From NCBI GenBank assembly GCA_001949185.1, contig BDGG01000004.1, forward strand, positions 1,358,278 through 1,422,277: a DNA stretch of 64,000 bases, in the 5' to 3' direction. Position numbers and translations under genes: made by a program. The notes beneath the pieces are model-generated. The model made no database searches. It was not told the DNA's origin and saw only the letters and a program-made list of their open reading frames with translations. This document shows positions 1 through 11,148 of this stretch, one piece after another (the first letter of the stretch is position 1; the number at the start of each line of letters is the position of its first letter). The stretch comes from Ramazzottius varieornatus (lineage: Eukaryota > Tardigrada > Eutardigrada > Parachela > Ramazzottiidae).

Positions 1-468
1 AAGAAGGTCGTAAGCGAGGGTGCCGGTTCCGGGTCCGAGCTCGATGATCTGAAAAGGTTTCGGGCCACCTAATATGCTCCACTCGTTGACACACCATAGT
101 CCGATGAGCTCGCCGAATATTTGGCATACTTCCGGTGAGGTGATAAAGTCACCACTCTTTCCGAAGGGCTCTTTCCTTGTATAATAGCCGTAGTAGGGGT
201 TCGTCAGGCACTCTTTCATGTACTCGGCGATGCTGATAGGACCTGTTGATTTCATACGTTGTTGCAGATATCGCAGGAATTCCGAAGGCTGTGGGTGACG
301 TGTTCCGTCGGGTTCCGTAAGCTGAGCCATGCTTTTGCAAGGCAAAACAGATACAACGGTAGGACTACCACTTTTTTGCAGAAAACATGCTCTGTTTCGA
401 CATTTCTGCTGCGCGATCGAGTAGGGGAAGGCCCGAATACGGGTGAGCTTTGAAGGAGACATGGTCAT
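1..468 (-). CDS. NDUFAF7: NDUFAF7 (MidA-type methyltransferase), 5' end, partial
   Basis: The protein is a mitochondrial arginine methyltransferase that modifies NDUFS2 during complex I assembly (family knowledge). One open exon reads on the minus strand from ATG at 468 (a second ATG at 462) and runs off the left edge of the window. After a basic, Ser/Arg-rich leader that could be a mitochondrial presequence, it shows family blocks in order: [40 protein letters not shown], and the SAM-binding loop [10 protein letters not shown]. These match the start of the MidA/DUF185 domain. About 155 residues are visible, roughly the first third of the family. The start is chosen as the first ATG before the leader; the frame is open a little further upstream, so a slightly longer N-terminus cannot be excluded. 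It is divergent from UVRAG. Confidence 0.9.
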   Translation of the reverse strand, partial: MTMSPSKLTRIRAFPYSIAQQKCRNRACFLQKSGSPTVVSVLPCKSMAQLTEPDGTRHPQPSEFLRYLQQRMKSTGPISIAEYMKECLTNPYYGYYTRKEPFGKSGDFITSPEVCQIFGELIGLWCVNEWSILGGPKPFQIIELGPGTGTLAYDLL

Positions 469-1208
469 CTTCTTAGGCAGCCATCCAGTAAGATCCGATG
501 CAAAGAGCTTCTTCCAGCCGAAACCCCGTTTCCTAACCTGCACTCCAACCTGCGGACTGCTTGAGCAACTTGAATCTTGAAGGACCTAAGGAGATGAAAG
601 GGGAAATACATCGGAGGAAACGAGTTCTGAAGCCACCGGAAGTGGATCGAGTGCCACTGGTTAGTGCCTAATGTTAGTGATTTTTGCGGATATAAGCAGA
701 GCTCGGAAGGAAAAATTGAAGGAAAATTGAGGAAAATTGAGGAAAATTGAGGAAAATTGAAGGGGTACACCCTTGACAGCGCCAAAAGTGATCTGGCCTA
801 AGTTAGAAGGACTGATTTATGATTGACTAACAGTAACAACAAAGTTTTCCGACACTCCACCGGGAGCCCCCATAATGGATGTTTAGACTCCCAGGGCTTT
901 AGGCTCGTGTCGACAACATCCGCTGACCCTCATTTCTTCTGCAGTGTTCCTCATGGAAGATCGTCCTTCGAGTTAGAACTAGCTTGGTGATTGCATCTCC
1001 TTCGACATCTCGACCTGTGATTCCTTAGCTCTGGATAAGTATTCGTGCCTCCGAAGGTCTTCATCGACTGTCAGTATGCAGAAGGACCGGAGAACATTGG
1101 ACACGTGAAGCATGTCCGCAAGATCAGCTATGCGATCATTGGCTTCCGGTGGACATTTTAGCACATCTTCTGTTTCGCACCGTGAAACCCCTCCTCGATC
1201 TGCTTACC
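469..1208. other. Intergenic region between divergent NDUFAF7 and UVRAG
   Basis: About 740 bp separate the two start codons, so this interval should hold both promoters. I see no convincing exon in it. The only structure I recognise is the 10-bp tandem array at 721-760. Confidence 0.5.
721..760. repeat. Tandem repeat (ggaaaattga)x4
   Basis: Four perfect 10-bp units, preceded by a degenerate fifth unit at about 707-720. It lies in the NDUFAF7/UVRAG intergenic region. Confidence 0.95.
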
Positions 1209-3218
1209 ATGTTAGAGGGAAGCTTATCGTCTTCTGGCCCTGCACGCTCAGTGGATCCCCTCTGCATACAGGTACGATCGGTCCATGCACGTCAGTATGC
1301 GTTGTGGATGCCCATTAGCTGCATAATGCAACTCTTATATCGTCAGTCTACCTTCAGTGAATCTTGCTCACTCCTTTTGTAGAAACGTCTACGAAATATT
1401 TGCGGTGTGGCGATCAGGCATCTGGATGTACCAGGGGACAGACTGAACATGCAGATTCCGTTCAACCTCGCTTTCACTCTGAATCGCACCGCAAGTCGGA
1501 ACACAGAACCGTTCTTTATAAGCAAACTCATCGAAAATTCCGCTGTAAGTACCCGACATTTCACTTGCCGTTCTGTGAATGTTTCCCCTGCTGATTCTTC
1601 TAGTTTGCAGAATCCGTTATGGGAAGAGTTGGATTTCGACCACTTGCTCCAGTACCCAGAAGAGCTGAACCAGCACCAGATATGCGTACAGGTCTTCAGT
1701 TGGACGTCCTCGAGATGGAAACGGCTTCTATGCTGGGAGTTGGACTTGCGAGCGCTGTCGTGCGTTGGAGAAAATTTGGATACGATAGAAATGGATTTCC
1801 CTTCTAATACTGTAATATTCCTGCTCAAAAGTGGCGTTTATGTGTGTCCTGCCGACATTCCTCCGACAGCTCCCCCGTATATCCGCCCACCTGCCCGCAC
1901 AATACGGAAAGGCTGCTCGCTTCCTTCCATTCGACAGCTTTTGAAACTGGAGAAAGACGCAGCAGATGTGCGGAGAAGAAGATTAAAAGCGCAACTTTCC
2001 GTAAACGAGGTAATACTCCACCCAGAACCGAAGAACTTTCCCATACCAATATTCCTGTCTTTTTTACAGCTAATAAGTACGACTGCTGAAAGCGCTACCA
2101 TTCAACGGCGGATTGAACTAACTGAATCACGCTTGAAGACATTACGATATTCATTAGAAGAGTGCCACATTCAAAGTATTTCTTTGAAGCAATATACGAA
2201 AGATCTGGAGAACAACAACCAAATGCTCAACAGTAGACTGGAAGCCGATCAAGCCAGACTCAACTTGGAGAAGGACGAGTTACCTTTGAGGAAAGAAAAG
2301 CTCGTTGAACGTCGAGCTTCCTTAACAAGAGTAGCCACCGAACTGAGGAAACGTCGGCTGGAGATGGTCAAAAGTATCAGCCTGATCTACCCCATCAACC
2401 GGAGCGCCAGCGGAAGAACCTTTGTTTGTTCCGTATGGCTGCCACCCGTCGACCAGTACACTAACTGTGATGACTTGACGCTGTCAGCTAGCCTTGGGTA
2501 CGCGGCGCATTCAATGATAATGTTGTCCAAGATACTCAACATTCCTTTGAGGTACCCGGTGAAGTTCCAATGTTCCATGTCATCTATACAAGACTTGACA
2601 TCTCCAAAACTCTTCGACCGAGAACGAGAGTAAGACCAACATTTCCATCCAAAAATGGGAACGTGGGTAAATGGTTTGAATCAGAGCGTTTTCCCAAGTG
2701 GCGCACGCTTCCAGCTTGTAATAACGGAAACACGCGCCGCTTGAGATAAGGATTTGGTTTAGCTCATTTGCCCGGCTCCATAAATCATTGAAAATTTTAA
2801 AATTTATTTTTTATTTCTTTACAGGTTTCCTCTTCAGTGTATAAAGATCAGTGATCGGGCCCAGTTTCACGTTGGGGTTTTCTTGTTCAACCTGAACATT
2901 GGTCAGTTGAGAATGCAGTTCGGACTGAACACTTGCGGTGCTGAACTAAAGAAGACTATTGAGAACATACAAAACTTGATGATTGAGAGACTTGGTGTAG
3001 TATCGCCTTCCGTCAGAGTACCATCAGCAGTGTCGAATGGTCTTTCGGCACCAAGTCCGGTGCCTTCAGAAGCCACGCATGCTGCTTCCGCGTCGGAAAT
3101 CAGTGAGAATGGTATCATCGAAGAAAATGGCCAAGTTTCGAACGCGCAAGATTTTAGACGGACCAAAGCGCAACCAAGTTCCACTTCCGCTGTTTTTATT
3201 CCAGAGAGTACTAGCTAA
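1209..3218 (+). CDS. UVRAG: UVRAG (Vps38-like subunit of the PI3K complex II)
   Basis: UVRAG joins Beclin 1, VPS34 and VPS15 in the class III PI3-kinase complex acting in endosome and autophagosome maturation (family knowledge). Exons: 1209-1271, 1383-1544, 1611-2009, 2070-2629, 2825-3218; the sum is 1578 nt, giving 525 aa. In order it has a short N-terminus, the conserved KRLRNI start of the C2-like domain, IENSANPLWEELDF, a long charged coiled coil (about residues 200-300), then the C-terminal block SLGYAAHSMIMLSKILNIPL followed by RYP, and the exon junction giving REREFPL. The tail is Ser/Pro-rich and shorter than in human UVRAG (about 700 aa). Exon 1 is the least certain: it is chosen because ATG 1209 gives a donor in the right phase. 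Introns 2 and 3 (66 and 60 nt) contain no in-frame stop. Intron 4 carries a foldback repeat. Confidence 0.9.
2664..2773. mobile_element. Foldback repeat, copy A (UVRAG intron 4)
   Basis: Imperfect inverted arms start GGGTAAA / GGGCAAA and converge on AAGTGGCGCACG (left) and CGCGCCGCTTGAG (right), around a core containing CTTCCAGC and TAATAACGG. It lies wholly in the intron 2630-2824. The same layout recurs at 6322, 14422, 16092, 17050 and 48331. Confidence 0.8.
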
Positions 3219-3372
3219 TGTTCGATGGAGCAGACAAACCGAGAACTGCAGTATTTTTGCAACGAAAAACCTTGCTGAAACTGTGTTATATGAGTTATAA
3301 ATTTAGACCGGTGTGCTTTTTTATCGATTTATATTTATTTATGTACATGTTTTACTTGTTGATTGACAAAGA

Positions 3373-4532
3373 TTACACTGTTTGATTTAAACCACTGACG
3401 ACCTTTCCGTGACTTGATTCCTTGTGGCGCTTCAAATCTATCTTCCGTTGGAATGCCTCGTCGCAGCGGTCGCAGGAAAACGGCTTATATGTTGAATGCT
3501 TCCGCATATGGGTGATCAAGTTACTGGACTGGCTGAATTGCTTTCCACAGATCACACATTTGTGCGGTTTCTCACCTACGAACCAAAATTCTTAAAAGCA
3601 GAACGAAATCGTGTTGATTTCACCATATGAAAGTGACCTACCCGTATGAATATAGGTATGCTTTTTCATGTCAGACTTCTGATGGAAACGCTTGCCGCAG
3701 AAATCGCATGCGTGAGGTCGCGTGTCGGAATGGATTAGCAAATGAGTCGAGAGTGTGGAGGATCTAAAAAACACCCTAGATTTGTACGTCATCCAAAACA
3801 AGAGTCTGTTGATGTACAAATCGTCAAGCTCAATGCAGATCAGCTTTTACGAATGCGATTCTGAATATCTGGATGTTTTTATTGATGCGATTCTGCAGAG
3901 ATCAAGCGCGCAAAATTGGAGCCAGACACCGAAGAATTCACCTTTTGAAAGCCTTTCCACAGTGACCACATGGAAAATGCTTTCGTTCGGACAGTTCCGT
4001 TTCATGCAGCGCAGTAGGTCCTTCGAAATTTTCGCCAAACGGGAAAGGCGCAGTTGCAGTTCCACGAGGTACCGGTAGAAAGGAATGAGTTCCAAAAGGA
4101 TTACAGGCTTTATAGTTAAACAATGACAGGCCATAAGGAAGTGGAAAGCTGAACTGCGGCGGCAAGGCAAAGGGCATCAATGGATGCTTTTCTCTGTAGA
4201 ACATTGAGATCCACCACGGAAAACTTCCTAGAAAGATCATTGTACCGTTTTTTACACCAAATAAGGACGATTGAAAATCTCACCTTTGGGACAAACAATA
4301 GGACAAATTGGATGTGGGGAAGTGGGAGGCCTCATCGCTGAGGGAGCCTGCAAGCCTGCCAACGAAAGAAGGTCATGAACAGAAGAAAAATTTTGCAATT
4401 TTTAGGACTTCGAAAAGATCACTCACCACGATGCTCGAATGGTCGAAGCGCCTCTCGTTGCAGAAACGGACGTCTGATGTTGCCATCAAGACTTTGTTTC
4501 TGGGCCCGATCGAGGTCACGGATTCTTGGCAT
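3373..4532 (-). CDS. GFI1/Senseless-family zinc-finger transcription factor (four fingers)
   Basis: A nuclear C2H2 repressor of the GFI1/Senseless/PAG-3 family, with roles in neuronal and haematopoietic fate (family knowledge). Exons (minus): 4532-4427, 4355-4284, 4227-3942, 3763-3642, 3575-3373; the sum is 789 nt, giving 262 aa. Four C-terminal fingers carry the family signatures [50 protein letters not shown] and [15 protein letters not shown]. Four fingers match fly Senseless; vertebrate GFI1 has six. The N-terminal part is Pro/Phe-rich. The start is chosen because it begins MPRIRDL, loosely like the SNAG repressor motif (MPRSFLV), and because all five exon phases join exactly. The finger exons are secure; the first two exons are inferred from splice sites and phase. 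The last finger has CDRCDEAF instead of the usual CGK/F spacing residues. Confidence 0.9.
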
Positions 4533-5876
4533 AGTATTCGTAAAGGTCGATATGAAAAAACCCGTGTTTTAAGGAGATGGAAGTTTGAAGCTCTCGAAGT
4601 GAGCGGTGGATAATGGAAACGGTTGGAAAATATGGACGGGAATAGGTGCGACCTCGAATGATGGTCCCTCTCGGGTTTATGCGTGATTGCACGAAAGGTG
4701 GGTAACTCTTCGGCCTTGCGCATATTTCATTCGCTGTATACCGATACTGATTCGGGGAGGGAACATTCGTAGTAGCTTGTTGAATTCCATCCTCCATCAG
4801 GTGAAAAGCGTCGATTTCCGGCTTTAATTTTATAAAGCCATCATAAATCATTTAATAGTCCACTTCACTTCCATGTCAAGCTCATCACGCCATTTGCTAC
4901 CGTAAACGATACACTTTATGGAATGTTTGCTACATAATTAACGAGGATGATTTCACGCATGCTTTTGAAAACTATGTATTGTGCAAGTGCGAGTGTCGCT
5001 ATACAATACACAAAATCATAATAACTACTGTCTCGCTGGAAAAGTTTTGGGCAATATTGAATTCGAATCAAAATATTTCTGAACTACTGTATGTGTCGTA
5101 TGAGATGGTTATCTCAAGTGGCGCAAGTTTTAGTTATCATTGGTTGGAAGTCTGCTTTACTCACGACAACCATCAGTAAGTTTTGTTTGCACAGCTCCTA
5201 AATGAAAATCATCATTGGATTCCGAAACCCAAATAAAATTCTCATGAAATTTCCGCCCACACGGTTTCCTGTACAGCATCTGGGCTTTTTGATGCTTCGT
5301 CTGATTCGGCCAAAGTGCAAAAGTACAGCACTGGGAGTACTGGGCGTGTCCCATGGGACTGGAAGTTTAAAGGTTCACTCCTGGTAAACTGCCCAGTACA
5401 ATCTTGTCCATTAGGAAAAAAGCTACATTATGTCAACAGGATGACTTGATTAGGTCGCTCCACCGGACCCGATAGGACACTGATGCACCTCAAAACGTAA
5501 TGCATTTACATATTTGAAACTTCCAGGTCGGGAGCTTTGGAACTAAAGTACAGAGTAATTCCAAAGCACTCTGCTCATAACTGCCGATCTGAAAATATTG
5601 TTGTCCTTTTAATGCACCGCGTTCACATTGCCCGTACTGTACCGGGAATAACTCTAATGCAGCTGCAATATGGGAGTGTTAAAAGGGGCATTAGCGTGGA
5701 CGTTTAACGACCTCTTCAATGCATTGACAAACTATGAAGAGACAAAGTTTGAGCCAATAGAAAGAACATTAAGCCCTGCTTTCGTTTACTTGTACGGCTC
5801 AATACCATCATTATCAAACTTCAGGTTGCGTGACAAGTTAGCACACAAACTCGGATCATCATCCCTGATCCAAACA
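4533..5876. other. Non-coding stretch between the GFI/Senseless gene and the protease homologue
   Basis: About 1.3 kb upstream of the GFI-like gene and downstream of the protease homologue. I see no supported exon. A half copy of the foldback repeat lies near 5111-5130 (CTCAAGTGGCGCAAG). Confidence 0.4.
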
Positions 5877-8800
5877 TCATGGGCGAGAGAGTACTCCTGT
5901 TATCCAGCTATAATAAAACTTGATTCGAGTGAAAACTGCTGGGCTAAACTGGGAAACTCCGTTCCAGTCCGGTCGACACTCAGTCCGACTGTAGCTGTAG
6001 ATTCCCACGAGGCGATGTCTTCCGCCCATCCTCGCCACTAAAGGTGCTCCCAAGTCACCGTAAACCTGAAGACATAACTCCGTCAACCGTCAAATTTAGA
6101 TCGATGACAGCAAACATTTCTGCGCTTTTTCTTATCAATATGTTCGTTCAGTTACCGCACAAAGAACCGGCTCCCCGCAGAGTGTTTCGTCCGGTACAGG
6201 GTTATGTTGTCCTCCCACTCGGCAGAACGACGAATGCAGAAGCCTTACTCTCTTTGGCGTCGAGACTATCGACTCGTTACGGTCCGGCTCTGAGAGCAAA
6301 CGCAAAATTAGAAACGGGTGGCCGGCAAACAATCTCGGGAAGATCATTATTTCAGGTGGCGCACGCCTCAGCCAGTAACAATGAAAACTGCGCCACTTGC
6401 AATAACAATCCTCCCAAGATCGTTTGCCGGCCTCCCAGACGACGAAGTCGCTTTTCTAAAATTGGTTAGAGAATATCGTAGCGACGGACCTAGGTTAAGG
6501 CGTCCTCTGATGGCACCAGGAAGTTCGGGTTTGGTCGTCATATTTTCGGTTCCAAGTCGAGGAACAAAGGAGTAGACTGCCGCCAAAGTGGTTGTAGTGT
6601 CTGTTTCCAGGAAGCTGTCGTCTTGGCTGCTCAGGCAAACCGGTACACGTTTAGTTAGCAAAGCAGGCGGCGGCGTGAACTTGACCAAGGCCAGATCGTT
6701 TCTAATCTCGCCTACGGAGAAGCGAGGATGGAAAACTATCTTTTCGGGAACCACTTCCACTCGTTCCGGGTAGACCGCATAATCCACTACGGGAGCATCC
6801 AGTTGGATTATCATGTCGTCCACATACCGAAATCTACACACAACAAGCTTGATAGAAAGACAATTGACGCACAAAGATGACCAACGGAAAAGGACCGAAT
6901 TTGCTTGTATTAATTCATTGTTGACTGCATTCAAAAGTACCTGTTGACACACTGGGCACTCGTTAAAATCCATCGTTTATCTATTAAGGTGCCACTACAA
7001 GCCAAGCGCCGGGACCTCGCGAAAATCGCCACGTGCCAAGAATGGATGGTCTGTGGCTGGTCTTCGAAACTCACAGGCAGTCCGCCAACCTCTCCGGCTA
7101 CATCCTCCATCCCACAGCCAACTGCCATAGAAAAGATAGACATTAAAATCGGAACAACTGGCCAGTCAAGGAGTCAAGGGGTACTGGTAATGTTATGCAT
7201 ACATAGTCGGTTGCAAGCTTCATCCGACTCGTCACTTCCGTCTTCACAGTCCATGTTGCCGTCACACACTCTGGTTTCCTCGATACAAGTGGACGAAGAA
7301 GTGTCCTTCGGCGATGGTCTACGCAACGAGCTACATGACACGTGGTTCTCCGAAATACATGCTAGACCTGAAGTACCCAGGTAAGCCTTAAAAGTTATTC
7401 CGCAGTACATAACCAAAAAAACAGAGATTGTTTTGGGGCGGACCTTCTGCATGTAACTGGAAACCCTTTGCAGTGTCACTCGAGTCAGTCACAAACCGAA
7501 CTGAAATCTCGGAGCAAGGTGATCGATGCTGGACCGGACCAAGGTTTCCACAGAATCTTGTTATTCTTTGTATGCAGTGCTCGTGAACAGCGACATAGTC
7601 ATGAACGCAACCGGTGCTATTCTCCAGGTCGAAGGAACCAGCATTCAACCGGATGCCCAGTCCGTCCGTATTCCGGATGGTGATTTCGCAGATCTGGTTG
7701 TTCTCGTACTTCACCTCCGACATCATGCTAATTTCGGCATTGACGCCTGCGGACACTGAATGCAGCTGGGAACAGTTTCCTCCTGCGGAAGGCTGTGTGA
7801 TCTTACGGAAATACAATCAACGTTAGGATCTCGTCATATGGATCATTGAGAGGTTCAGGTGAGAGATACCGGTTCGGTTTCGTTCCATGTCAATCGGAAA
7901 CCCGCTCGATTACCCCGGTCGTCTGAACAAAACTCCACGACTACGCGAGAACTGCTAGTTGTGTAGTCCCCTGGAGCGTAGCTACCACAGTATGGTCCTG
8001 CAGCAAGGAAGTGAAACAGTTGATGTTACCAATCAAGAAACGATGAAATGCTCTATGGTGCTGTCTAGATGGGTTTCCGACAGGAGTCAAAAATCGGATC
8101 TTGCCTTTAAACGGAAGTGAGGTTTCTGAGCAGGGAGAAAAGCTGGCAATCTGCTGGTCTGTAAGGTTGTTGAAAACTAAAAGAGAAGCAGTAGGTACTC
8201 GTAGTAGGAAAGCTTGGTACGTTTCATCAAGGGCATCCTGACTTACCTCGGACATAGTCGTACTCGCAACGCTCGGATGATTCCACCCAGAAACTTTCGT
8301 CATACTGGAGCGTGAGGACCTAAGGTAGACATGGAATATGGAGACATCCATCGTCCAGCGACTTTTCAACATTAGCAGCAAAATCAACGTACCTTTGTTG
8401 CATCCTCTGCATCGATTATCCATCTACATCTGGCTTCTGAGGCGTATTGACCATTGGGGTAGTTCTCATCGGTAGCGATTTGTCCCGTCGAATTTCTCAG
8501 AGACGCGGGTTGACTGCATCCATCTGTCACATAGTAAGAAAAAATCCGCGAATAAAGGAAATGCATTTACGCAGTTCTGTTTGGCTTTTTGGCAATTTTC
8601 GCATACCTGGATAACGGGAAGGTGGATTCACGATATCCGGGAAGACATACGAAGAGTTGCATGCAACAATGGAAACATCGTCGATGGCGATGTCAGAGCG
8701 GAAGAAATCGCCTTGGCTAACAAGAGTGGCTTCGAAAATAAGCTTTCAGGGAAAAAAATAGCCAGGTTATCCCATGCCATTATGGACCCATGAAGACCCA

Positions 8801-10710
8801 CTGATCCGAACGTGAAACATACTTGGACACTGTCTGCGGTACTGTCCATATGCCATTGCAGGAGGCGCCACCGGTCGCCTTGGTTCCCTGTGGCTTCCCA
8901 CACGGCGAACGACGAATTCGGCCTATCACCGATATACGGTTGCTGCAGAACCCTGCAAACGAAATACCCGCCGATGACTGGAGGACTCATTTGAATATTA
9001 ACCCCCCAGTTGGACGCTCTTACCGTAAAGTTCCCATCCCACTACCGAACATGTGGTAGAAGAATTGCAAGCAGAGACCTTTCGTGTTATTGTCCAACAA
9101 GAACCGAGGTGAGAGTAGTGCAGCTCGATCACCTGGCATTTGTGGCTCAGACGACTCAATCAGCATGTAATAATCTGGAAAAGAAGAACATAATTTAGTA
9201 TTGTACAGGCATTTCGTGACATAGACAGTAACCAGTGGATTACGCAAGACGCACCGTTTGGTCCGCCCGTGGTGTGTCCATTTTGAGGACCGGTCATCTC
9301 GGTATCGGTTGGTCCATATCGCCGCAGCCAGTCGAAGTCATCGTCCACGGCCTGAGAAAACCCACATCGGTTGGTCTGGAAGCTGCACTCGAAAGGTAGG
9401 GAAGCTACAACATAAAAACAGTTCACTTAGGGTAACGTACTCGAACCAGGAAGTTGACAGTAGGCTTGATAGCTTGAAGACTTCAAGTTCGCTCAAGTAA
9501 ATACCGATACCTACCAAAGTTCGAGGTGGAAGGATGTTCCACAAACGGCGCACTGAGGTCGGGAACACTGATGTAAGACTCATCGGGAATACAAGTGGAG
9601 ACAACCACGTCGTCAATAGCGGCATCTCCGTAAGCACCAGTACCAACGACACCAACGATGTCGATCTGTCAATCGAAAAACCAGATAATCAGCATCATAG
9701 CAGATCACACAAATCTTTCGTTGGATGAAAACTTCGAGACCTGAATCAGCACCGAAGACGAGGCTTACCTGCGTGCGGGTGCCATTGGCTTTGAAAGTCA
9801 ACTTGAGGGGTCTCCAAAAGTTGTCGTAGTCGCCTCTTCTCTCATATACTGTTCGGAATGGCCCGTTGTCTTCGAAGGCTACAGCTACTTGAATAGCTCC
9901 CATTTCTTCTCCCATCATGTGACTGCAAAAGACCCGGTCAGTTCCTTTCCCAGTTACATCGCAGGTCACAAAGAAATTCAGTTGAACACAAAGGGTCTCC
10001 GTTTAGAGCATACCTGTACATCGTCAAACAGATATCTATAACCAGGAAGAAAGGCAAATGTCAGTCCGCTGTGAACGACAGCAACGGAGGAAACTTCAAC
10101 AATTTTAATTACGTAAAAAATGATAACGTACCGCTTCCTTGTTCGACTTCGAGCAATGGACTGCGGAGCCGGCAAGCATCGTTGGGATCTCGAGGGAAAG
10201 ATGCTTCCACAAACAGGTAGCCTTTCGCTCCTGTCAAGCCGACCATCATTGCTTGGTTAAGCAAAAACTTTGAAGGAACTCGTTTTCTGCCAGTCAAAAT
10301 TGCTTACCAGTTTGGCTCATGTCGCCTCTTGGTCCGGTGACTGCAAGAACAACATTTGGCCGATGCGGAGCTTCGTCAGTGATCATGATAATATTATGAT
10401 CCGGCTTTTTGCCAGTCAGAGTGAGAAGAGCCCTACTCACACAAAGACGGAGTCGTAGTATTGGACCACGTCCACTGGAACAGCCCAGGCTGGTGCGTCC
10501 AGTCACAAACATCGTTACGAAATCCGTCAAAATCACAGCTCGATAGCGTTCGCCCTGCAGCACAGAACGTTCAGTTAAATTACTCAGCCTGCCTACTACC
10601 CTCAAAGGAACTCTCAAGGTTGAAGAGAAACTGGAAAGCTCACCGTTTGTCAGCGCGAGAAACCCCGCCGCGACCAATATTCCAATATTCCAAGACATCA
10701 AAGAACCCAT
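5877..10710 (-). CDS. Secreted MAM-MAM-CUB-CUB-LDLa protein with inactive trypsin-like domain
   Basis: Twenty-one exons (minus): 10710-10644, 10554-10441, 10340-10308, 10251-10132, 10035-10014, 9922-9769, 9665-9515, 9404-9255, 9174-9024, 8952-8823, 8742-8607, 8523-8393, 8319-8247, 8176-8030, 7997-7870, 7801-7444, 7367-7203, 7121-6941, 6833-6490, 6289-6156, 6065-5877. The sum is 3078 nt, giving 1025 aa. Domains: signal peptide 1-22; MAM about 28-195 and 225-395 (AIDDVSIVAC, AIDDVVVSTC); CUB about 412-565 and 575-688; LDLa about 690-740 (DGNMDCEDGSDE); trypsin fold about 755-1020. The last has SAQC where the catalytic His should be, keeps Asp in NDLALVKF, and has GDLGAP for GDSGGP. The activation site reads AGEVGG, with no Arg/Lys before it. 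So it is a serine-protease homologue, with an enteropeptidase-like layout but no expected proteolysis. A binding, adhesion or immune role is possible; the function is not known. Confidence 0.88.
6322..6430. mobile_element. Foldback repeat, copy B (protease-homologue intron)
   Basis: The terminal 9 bp match perfectly as an inverted repeat (CCGGCAAAC at 6322 and its complement ending at 6430). Arms of about 45 bp lead to GTGGCGCACGC and TGCGCCACTTG around a core with CAGCCAGTAACAA. It lies inside the intron 6290-6489. Confidence 0.85.
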
Positions 10711-11148
10711 TTCTGGTGACCCGGTGTTGGTCAGCGAACTGGAGAAAAATGCATTGAAGATATAGCACAGGACCAAACTGGAACATCCTACTATCCGCTG
10801 TCGCGAAGACGCAGATTATACGTCGACCGTTTCTTATCACTTGAACCTCAGTCGCGATATGATTTGCAGTTATGCGCAACAATACTTTACGAACCCAATA
10901 GCAAAGGACGTGAAAGCGATAGATGGTCGCACCGTGAACAGATGTGCGGGAAGGTCGCAATAGTAAGTTAGGCAGAAAACAAATTCATCCAAAAAACTCA
11001 CCCATTGCCCCAAAACGGGTCATCGGGTACAGGCAGCTACGCAGGAGCAGCTCTTGGCAGGAGATTCGAGAGCCAGTCGCACAAGAGTGGCGAACAGCTT
11101 GCATGAGAATGAAGAGATTAAAACAAAACAACGCGGGCTTTCGCAATT
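10711..11148. other. Intergenic interval, promoter side of the protease homologue
   Basis: 438 bp between the MVB12 stop and the protease-homologue start, both on the minus strand. The minus-strand frame stays open across it and has a signal-like start overlapping the MVB12 stop, but the splicing of both neighbours excludes that reading. Confidence 0.5.

Noticed and set aside
1407-2633. Single 408-codon plus-strand open frame
   Set aside because: It starts at GTG and reads through two stop-free introns; alignment to UVRAG shows the intron-encoded residues are insertions.
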